Shown one piece after another: positions 27,491-34,360 of a stretch of DNA of 34,360 nt. A model generated the notes under the pieces. It did no database searches. It was not told the origin of the DNA and saw nothing but the letters and a program-made list of their open reading frames with translations. The position numbers and the translations under genes were made by a program. Every line of letters begins with the position of its first letter. Position 1 is the stretch's first letter. The stretch comes from a virus, in IMG/VR virus record IMGVR_UViG_3300042905_001989, positions 1-34,360 of that record. One strand, given 5' to 3'.

Positions 27491-30400
27491 GGCATTAAAA
27501 TATTTCTTTGAGTTTTCAGATATTGACGCAGACGATTACAAAGTAGAGATTTGGGTTGAAGGTTTTGCAGGCACAGCAACAGAATTAATTGCAGGAGGTA
27601 ATCCACTAACACGAACCTACAACAAAGACGTTGGCGAGAAATATCTTGGTGGAATTGTTCCATCAGTTATTAGCATTGAAGCCATTTCAAATGCTTCTTT
27701 TCATGCGGTGGACTTTACCGGTCAAAATTATGGCGATGCGGTAGCAGTTGTTTACAAGAATACTGTTTTGCAATATAATGCTATTATTGTTCCTTTTGAA
27801 GGCTCGGATTCAGATTTAAATGATGGTATTTATTCTGTTAATTTAAGTGCGGAATGTGGATTGGTAAATTTAAAAACTATAACTTTTTTACCATCGGGAA
27901 CAAGAAAGAAGTTATTAGATATAATAATACAATGTATTAACAATATTCCATACGTTAACAGTTTTGGGTATTCAGTAGTTGATAATGTAGATTTAAGGGA
28001 TGCAGATTTAAATAAGCCATACTATTACGAATCGTTTATAGAAGATAAGTTCTTCGAGGGGTTAAGTTGTTATGATGTTATTAATAGTATAATTCAGCAA
28101 TACGGACAATTTACTTTTACAGATGGAAGATGGGATATTAAAAACATTGCAGAAATATCTAAAGTAAATAGCGTAAAAAGGACTTATAGTAATGCTGGAG
28201 TTCTTCAAGCAAGCACAACATACACAAGACCAGATGAGAGCGTAACAAGGATAGCAGGTGGCGATTTTGGGCTTATGTTCAGCCAAAAGAGCGTAACTAT
28301 TGAAAAGACTAAATCCATATCAAGAAGTTTAAATGCAAATGCTAATTTTGAAAATACAAGCGGTTGGACTTTTGAGGGGATTGCACCATTGTTATTTGAA
28401 ATTACAAATGGCTATTTAACAAACAAAGGGAATACTTGGTTTACTCAACCGAGTAATTTGCCTGACAGTTCTTATGTACAAAGTCCAGCAACAACTTACT
28501 TTCCTTTTAAAAGTAGTTTTGAACTTACACCTAAACAGGAGATAAAGATTAAGTTTAAATCTACAAAAGGTAGTTATATAAAAAATTTAAGGCTGCAAAT
28601 AATAGCCGTTCAAGATTTAGATGCCAATTTTTATTATTTAACAAATGAAGGGAGTTGGTATAGAGCAGTAGCAGGAGTTAATACACCTATTTATGCAGCA
28701 GATTTTAAAGATAATGTTGAAGAAGTAATAACAGTACCTCAAGTTCCTTTTCTTTTACCGGACACACCTCCAGTTCTTTCAAACGTCATACCAGTTTATG
28801 GTGAATTTATGCCATTCCCATATCTTAACGCTGTTTCTGATTTGCCTTATAAAATTTATGTTAGGGTATTTATGCCAGAAAGGTTAGGAGACGATTTCCC
28901 AGCAGGTTCAACAGCTTTACGCTCAACAACTCAAATAGATTATATTAACATAGTAGTAGAAGATGTTAATAACAATGCCTTAAATGGTTTTACTAAAAAG
29001 TTCGGAGTATCAACTCAAAAAGATAGAAGTGGAGATTTAACCATAAAACTTGGTGTAGGTTATCCATCGTTTCCGGTTGCTTATGATTCTTTGTTTTTTA
29101 ACGGATCATCAACAAAGCCAATAACACTGTACAATTCTTTACCTATTGAAGAATTTATTGCTGATTCTTATTTGAGTGTTTTATCTCAAAGACAAAAGTT
29201 TTATCAAGGTACAGTAATTGCCAATATTGAGTTTGGAGACTTATTAGATATTGATGGCGAAAAGCACAGAATACATAATTATGAATACAACTATAAATTA
29301 AAGCAGGCAAATATTAAGACAATCGGATTGGGAGTTAATGCTGATACGATTGAGGAACTACCAGTTTACGATTCGGATGTTAATTTAGATATTGATTCTA
29401 TTCTTAATCAAGTTGATATTGATATGAATAGAAAGTATGGAGACAACCTTAATTTAAAGTTTGTTGACAAAAATATTCAAATTAATACTTTAGCCGATGG
29501 GCAAAAGAGTTTAAGCCTTAGACAAGATTTTAGAATCAGCAGGTTATATTCAACGGACGTATTTTTAAGAACTGCAAGCGATGGAAGCATTCAAGACGTT
29601 GCAGAAGATACGGAAGGAAATTTCACGTTGATAAAGCCAGCAAAAGATGGTACTTATGCCTTATTAGAAGACATTGAGGATTTAGCTTGGTTACAAGAAG
29701 GCAATACAGCAACAGTAGCGACTAAGAAGCTGGGAACACTTGATAACTTTGATTTTAACATAATCAGGAACAATATTAATATTGGACAAATTAAGTCCAC
29801 AGGATTAGACCTTTTAGATAATAGATTAGACGTTGGAGCGGTTCAGTATAAAGTGGCAACGGCTCAAACTGTTGGCGTTGCTAAAACTGTTTGGAACGAT
29901 ACTTTTGGAACATTAGAATTTGGTTTAAAAGGAGGAAATGTTAATTATCGTTTAGGTCAAAGTTCAATTGTTTATGTTAAGAGTGCTGACAATGCAGGGC
30001 TAACAAAAGGAACGGTAGTTTATACAGCAGGAAGTGATGGCATTAATAAGACTGTAAGGTTAGCACAGGCAAACGCAGAAAGTACAAGCAGTAAAACATT
30101 TGGTATTATAGCGGAAACCGTAACGGGTGGAGGTAAAGCATTTTGCACAACCTTTGGGAATATTGAGGGCATAAACACCTCCGCATTTGCCGAAGGTGCA
30201 ACGATCTATTTAAGCCCGACAGTTGCAGGAGGTATGACAACAACAAAACCATCAGCACCCAATCACATGGTGGTAGTTGGATTTTGTTTAAGAAGCCATG
30301 CAACGCAGGGGGTAATATTTGTAAAGGTGCAAAACGGCTTTGAACTTGACGAAATTCACGATGTAGCCATTGGTACGTTGGCGAACAATAACCTTTTAGC

Positions 30401-33400
30401 TTACGAGGCAAGTACAAGTTTATGGAAGAACAAGACTTTTGCGGAGTTAGGATTATCATCAGGAACCGGAACGACAAACTTTGTAACTAAGTGGTCAAAC
30501 GCAACGGGAGGGTTAACAAATAGCCTAATATTTGACAACGGCACAAACGTAGGAATAAACAATGTTTTGCCTACTTATAATTTAGATATAACAGGAACAT
30601 TGCACAGCACAGGCAATGCTATTTTTGACAGCAACGTAGGAATTGGAAGTATAAGCCCAGCAACAAAATTGCACGTGGTAGGTCAGGTTTCAGCAAGTTT
30701 GGGTAGTTTAGCTAATCCAGCGTATTCGTTTATTGGAGACTTAAACACAGGATTATACAGTCCAAGTGCGGATGCTTTAGCTTTAGTAACAAACGGTATT
30801 AATAGACTTAATATATCAAGTGGAGGTGATGTTAATATCGGATCAGGTGCAGGTACTAACTCTTTAATTGTAAATAAAAGTATTACAGGAGGCACCGAGG
30901 TTTCTGGTATAAGGTCAAGTGGACAACTACAATCAGATGTTACAACAAGTGGATTCTTTTTTAGAGCTGTTATTAATCAAGCAAACTATGCAATTACTTC
31001 CATAATAGGTTATGAATCACAAGTAGGTACTATAAACGGTACTGGAACAAACTTAATTAATTTTAGGGCAAGTGCTAACAATGCTGGTTTTACAAATGTT
31101 TACGGATTTCAAAGTACTATTGCATCTGGCACTAATAGATACGGAGCTTTTTTTAACGGCACAGCACAAAACCATTTTAGAGGCAATGTTGGTATAGGTA
31201 TAGGAAAGACAGTGCCAGCGGTTGAATTAGACGTAGCTGGCACAATAGCAACGACTAATTTTAGAATGACATCTGGGGCAGCGGTTGGGCGAATTTTGCA
31301 ATCAGATGCGAGCGGAAATGCTTCATGGGTAACTCTTAACACAAGTGGATACTTAGGCACATGGAACGCAAATACAAACAACCCAACCATAGCAGACGGA
31401 ACAGGAACAGCAGGGCAATTCTATATTGTAACGGTTGCAGGGACTTGGAATAGCTTAACTTTTGCGGTCGGAGACCAAGTATATTATAACGGCACTATTT
31501 GGCAAAGGATACCAAGCTCATTTACATTACCAGTTGCTACGGCTTCGGTTCTTGGTGGTGTGAAGATAAGCACAGGACTTACAATTAATGCAGGAGGTGA
31601 TTTGTCAGTAAGTTACGGAACAACCTCCACAACGGCGGCAAGTGGAGACCATACTCACACGTTTGGCGGAGACCTAACAGGAACAGGCGGAACAGGAACT
31701 ATTGCATTGACATTGGCGACAGTTAACAGCAACATTGGACAGTTTACAAAGGTAACAATTAATGCAAAAGGTTTAGTTACTGCAGCAGAAAACCCGACAA
31801 CGTTAGCAGGCTACGGCATAACAGATGTTTATACTAAAACAGAATCGGATGCAAGGTATGTATCTTTAACTGGTAGCTACTCAAATCCAACATGGATAAC
31901 TGCTTTAGCTTACAGCAAGCTTACAGGAGTGCCATCAACATTTGCACCATCAGCACACACGTTAGATTCACATTCAAACGTTACGATAAGTTCAAACCTT
32001 GCAGGAGAGGTTTTAAAATGGGATGGTACGGCTTGGGTTAATAATACCTTAGCGGAGGCAGGTATTCAAGCCACATTAGGAGGCACAGGATTGGTATTAT
32101 CTACAGCTGGTATTATTACTTATATCACTGATAATTCAACAAATTGGAACACGGCATTTACTGATAGAAATAAATGGGATGGAGGGGCAACAGGATTAGT
32201 TGCTGCGACAGGTAGAACTTCGCTTGGTTTAGTAATTGGAACAGATGTTCAGGCTTATGACGCAGATTTGCAAGCTATTGGAGCGTTAGCTGGAACAAGT
32301 GGAATATTAAGAAAAACGGCGTTAAATACTTGGTCATTAGATACGGCTTCTTACTTTACAACTCCTACAGGGCTAACAACTAATTATGTTTCGAAATGGA
32401 ATGGTACAGCGTTTGCAAACAGCCAAATATTTGACAACGGAACTAATATTGGTATAGGTACAACAAGCCCAACTTATAAAGTTGACATTGTTAATGCAAC
32501 AGGAATTATATTAAGACATTCGGAAACAATTAACACAACTGGAGCATTCAGAATTATAGGAGGTAGTTATACCAATAACGGTATGACTGGTTTTATATTT
32601 GGTGCGAACATTAATAACAATACAATACAATATGGAGGAGGAACAGGATTAGCAGAACCAGCAACGCAGCATCAGTTTTACGTGGGAGCATACGGAACTA
32701 AAGCAGTAGGAACGGAAGTAATGAGAATTGCCAATAGTGGTTTTGTAGGAATTAATACAACAACTCCAGCCTATACACTTGATGTTTCGGGAAATATAAG
32801 AACAACGAATCTACTAATTACAAGTGGTGCAACAAGTGGCAACTTCTTAAAGTGCAACAACGTAAACGGTACAAGTGTTTGGAGTTCTGTAACGACAAGT
32901 GATATAACCAATCTAAGTAGCTTTACAGGCTTCGATTCGAGGTACTTCACAGAAACAGAATCAGACGCAAGATTTGTGGCTTTGGCTGGAAGTTACGTAA
33001 ACCCGTCATGGATTTCATCATTGGCTTGGACAAAGCTTACTGGAGTACCTGCAACGTTTGCACCATCAGCACACACACACGCAGCAGTGGATATTGTTTC
33101 GGGTGTCATTGCAACGGCTCGCTTGGGTTCGGGTACTGCATCAGCAACAACGTTCTTGAGAGGAGACCAAACTTGGGCGACATTGCCAGCACCTACACTT
33201 ACAAGTACAAGAATAGGCTTTGGAAGTGGCTCAGACCTTCTGACAAGCAGTGCAAACTTTGCATTTGAAGACGATAGGATTATCAGCATCAAAAATGGTG
33301 GTACAAGTAAAATTGAAGTAGCCAGATTTGCTGGTACAAACAACTATGGACTATATGTTACAAGCGGTAATTTGGAATTACAAAGTTTAACCGGTGGCAC

Positions 33401-34334
33401 TGTTGTTTCAAAGTCAAACCACAATTTTGAGGGTCGTATTTTGCTCAATAATGCCGCAGGAACAGCAGGTCAAGTTTTGACAAGTCAAGGGTCAGGAGCA
33501 AATCCGACATGGACAACTGTTAGCGGTGGCACACAGAATTTAGATGCTGTTTTGGGCGTTGGTAATACTGCAATAAATAAGCAGATAATATTAAACGGCA
33601 CAAACAGTGTATTTGATAGTGCAGCAATTATGTTCTATAAAAACGGAGCGGAAAAAGGGAAACTACACTACGACAATCAGTTTGTAGAGCGTTTACGTTT
33701 ATCATCAACTTCAATAATACAGATTGAATCTTCAGTGAGTGTAGGTTTGTATGGAACAAGTACAATTATTGGTAGTTTGTCAGGAACAGGCACAAGAATG
33801 GTTGTGGCTGATGCAAGCGGTGTTTTATCTACGCAAGCAATACCAAGCGGTGGTACATTAGCAGCTACACAAATAGCATTTGGAAGTGGAAGCAATACAG
33901 TAACAAGTAGTGCTGATTTTACTTATTCCAATGGTTCAGTCGTGATGACTAATAATTTAGCCTCAAATGTTAACATTATTCGGATAAATGGACAAGATGG
34001 ATATGATAGGAACATATTCTTTGCTGAAGTTGGACTAACCAACAACGGTGGTTTTGTAGGATTTAGAGCAGGAGTAGATGGAGCTGCTGACCCAACAATG
34101 CTGACAATGCAGACTGTTAACGGTGGTACGGTTATGGGTGGAGTTGCTATACATAGACAAAATGGGCATGTTTATATCGGACAAAGCCCAAATTCAAAAG
34201 CATGGAACAGTGCAGAATTAAATTCTAACGAGCTTTTTGTAGATGGGTCTTTAAGAACAGAAACTTTAAAAATTGGAAATAGGACAGTTGGGACTACATT
34301 TCTTTTTGGCTATGAAGTATTATATTTAATATAA
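27483..34334 (+). CDS. Giant tail tip / receptor-binding fibre protein
   Basis: This encodes 2283 residues, the largest gene. The first ~650 residues look like the tip/baseplate hub portion of Bacteroidota siphoviruses (FFEFSDIDADDYKVEIWVEG start; EDKFFEGLSCYDVINSIIQQY near 190). From about 950 on it is low-complexity, Gly/Thr/Ser/Asn-rich fibre with repeats: VGIG-type LDVxG blocks near 1022, 1052, 1236, 1656 and 1755, FVTKW/YVSKW blocks near 998 and 1634, and two copies of TESDARxV-...-LTGVPxTFAPSAHT near 1450 and 1821. No S74 chaperone domain is seen at the end. Hub and fibre seem fused in one chain, probably for host recognition. Confidence 0.82.
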   Translation: MAKALKYFFEFSDIDADDYKVEIWVEGFAGTATELIAGGNPLTRTYNKDVGEKYLGGIVPSVISIEAISNASFHAVDFTGQNYGDAVAVVYKNTVLQYNAIIVPFEGSDSDLNDGIYSVNLSAECGLVNLKTITFLPSGTRKKLLDIIIQCINNIPYVNSFGYSVVDNVDLRDADLNKPYYYESFIEDKFFEGLSCYDVINSIIQQYGQFTFTDGRWDIKNIAEISKVNSVKRTYSNAGVLQASTTYTRPDESVTRIAGGDFGLMFSQKSVTIEKTKSISRSLNANANFENTSGWTFEGIAPLLFEITNGYLTNKGNTWFTQPSNLPDSSYVQSPATTYFPFKSSFELTPKQEIKIKFKSTKGSYIKNLRLQIIAVQDLDANFYYLTNEGSWYRAVAGVNTPIYAADFKDNVEEVITVPQVPFLLPDTPPVLSNVIPVYGEFMPFPYLNAVSDLPYKIYVRVFMPERLGDDFPAGSTALRSTTQIDYINIVVEDVNNNALNGFTKKFGVSTQKDRSGDLTIKLGVGYPSFPVAYDSLFFNGSSTKPITLYNSLPIEEFIADSYLSVLSQRQKFYQGTVIANIEFGDLLDIDGEKHRIHNYEYNYKLKQANIKTIGLGVNADTIEELPVYDSDVNLDIDSILNQVDIDMNRKYGDNLNLKFVDKNIQINTLADGQKSLSLRQDFRISRLYSTDVFLRTASDGSIQDVAEDTEGNFTLIKPAKDGTYALLEDIEDLAWLQEGNTATVATKKLGTLDNFDFNIIRNNINIGQIKSTGLDLLDNRLDVGAVQYKVATAQTVGVAKTVWNDTFGTLEFGLKGGNVNYRLGQSSIVYVKSADNAGLTKGTVVYTAGSDGINKTVRLAQANAESTSSKTFGIIAETVTGGGKAFCTTFGNIEGINTSAFAEGATIYLSPTVAGGMTTTKPSAPNHMVVVGFCLRSHATQGVIFVKVQNGFELDEIHDVAIGTLANNNLLAYEASTSLWKNKTFAELGLSSGTGTTNFVTKWSNATGGLTNSLIFDNGTNVGINNVLPTYNLDITGTLHSTGNAIFDSNVGIGSISPATKLHVVGQVSASLGSLANPAYSFIGDLNTGLYSPSADALALVTNGINRLNISSGGDVNIGSGAGTNSLIVNKSITGGTEVSGIRSSGQLQSDVTTSGFFFRAVINQANYAITSIIGYESQVGTINGTGTNLINFRASANNAGFTNVYGFQSTIASGTNRYGAFFNGTAQNHFRGNVGIGIGKTVPAVELDVAGTIATTNFRMTSGAAVGRILQSDASGNASWVTLNTSGYLGTWNANTNNPTIADGTGTAGQFYIVTVAGTWNSLTFAVGDQVYYNGTIWQRIPSSFTLPVATASVLGGVKISTGLTINAGGDLSVSYGTTSTTAASGDHTHTFGGDLTGTGGTGTIALTLATVNSNIGQFTKVTINAKGLVTAAENPTTLAGYGITDVYTKTESDARYVSLTGSYSNPTWITALAYSKLTGVPSTFAPSAHTLDSHSNVTISSNLAGEVLKWDGTAWVNNTLAEAGIQATLGGTGLVLSTAGIITYITDNSTNWNTAFTDRNKWDGGATGLVAATGRTSLGLVIGTDVQAYDADLQAIGALAGTSGILRKTALNTWSLDTASYFTTPTGLTTNYVSKWNGTAFANSQIFDNGTNIGIGTTSPTYKVDIVNATGIILRHSETINTTGAFRIIGGSYTNNGMTGFIFGANINNNTIQYGGGTGLAEPATQHQFYVGAYGTKAVGTEVMRIANSGFVGINTTTPAYTLDVSGNIRTTNLLITSGATSGNFLKCNNVNGTSVWSSVTTSDITNLSSFTGFDSRYFTETESDARFVALAGSYVNPSWISSLAWTKLTGVPATFAPSAHTHAAVDIVSGVIATARLGSGTASATTFLRGDQTWATLPAPTLTSTRIGFGSGSDLLTSSANFAFEDDRIISIKNGGTSKIEVARFAGTNNYGLYVTSGNLELQSLTGGTVVSKSNHNFEGRILLNNAAGTAGQVLTSQGSGANPTWTTVSGGTQNLDAVLGVGNTAINKQIILNGTNSVFDSAAIMFYKNGAEKGKLHYDNQFVERLRLSSTSIIQIESSVSVGLYGTSTIIGSLSGTGTRMVVADASGVLSTQAIPSGGTLAATQIAFGSGSNTVTSSADFTYSNGSVVMTNNLASNVNIIRINGQDGYDRNIFFAEVGLTNNGGFVGFRAGVDGAADPTMLTMQTVNGGTVMGGVAIHRQNGHVYIGQSPNSKAWNSAELNSNELFVDGSLRTETLKIGNRTVGTTFLFGYEVLYLI

Positions 34335-34360
34335 TTAAAAAAAACAATTTAAACAAAGAA
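34234..34360. repeat. Right copy of 127-bp terminal direct repeat (circular contig overlap)
   Basis: Identical to 1-127. It covers the last 101 bp of the giant tail gene and the following 26 bp of leader. It should be removed once when the genome is circularised. Confidence 0.95.

Noticed and set aside
27483-34334. Diversity-generating retroelement acting on the fibre gene
   Set aside because: No reverse transcriptase gene and no template/variable repeat pair were seen.
1-34360. CRISPR array or lysogeny module
   Set aside because: No regularly spaced direct repeats; no integrase, excisionase or CI/Cro-type divergent promoter. The lone HTH genes are not sufficient.

Overview
The window is a complete, circular siphovirus genome from metagenome-style assembly. 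Bases 1-127 and 34234-34360 are identical, so the circle is about 34,233 bp, opened inside the last tail gene. The host is very probably a Bacteroidota bacterium. The genome is AT-rich, genes mostly lack Shine-Dalgarno sites, the primase carries a BT4734/VirE-type N-terminal domain, and several starts are preceded by the Bacteroidota promoter pattern TTTG-N19..21-TAnnTTTG. No integrase, excisionase or recognisable CI-type repressor is visible, so nothing in the sequence supports lysogeny.

Layout. (1) 133-2524: two unknown genes, then a lysis block: an M15 peptidase endolysin, a holin candidate, two tiny membrane proteins and a spanin-like membrane/coiled-coil protein, closed by a terminator. 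(2) 2628-5164: small early-type genes (HTH-like, zinc-ribbon), a DNMT3-like cytosine-C5 methyltransferase, then a palindrome-rich intergenic stretch that is a candidate replication origin or operator. (3) 5319-12315: replication and recombination: BT4734-like primase/SF3 helicase, SF2 helicase, VRR-NUC nuclease, SSB-like protein, an HNH-like gene with its own promoter, ERF annealing protein, and several small genes, many with 4-base ATGA or TAATG overlaps. (4) 12316-12975: about 660 bp without genes, carrying a strongly folded segment, two tRNA-Leu-like elements with intact ends but aberrant middles, and a perfect terminator. (5) 13000-15741: accessory genes. Two of them sit in what look like integron gene cassettes with two attC-like sites. 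Here too are an RlpA-like protein, a duplicated gene pair and a lone minus-strand gene. (6) 15850-34334: packaging and virion genes in canonical HK97/siphovirus order: TerS, TerL, portal, MuF-like protein, protease, capsid, connectors, tail terminator, tail tube, frameshifted tail chaperone, tape measure and a 2283-residue tip/fibre protein. A minus-strand HTH gene with its own promoter and terminator interrupts this block between the MuF-like and protease genes.

Most promising for novelty: the attC-like cassette pair in a phage with no integron integrase, and the large structured noncoding region with tRNA-like modules. Function calls rest on motif reading only; no database search was run.
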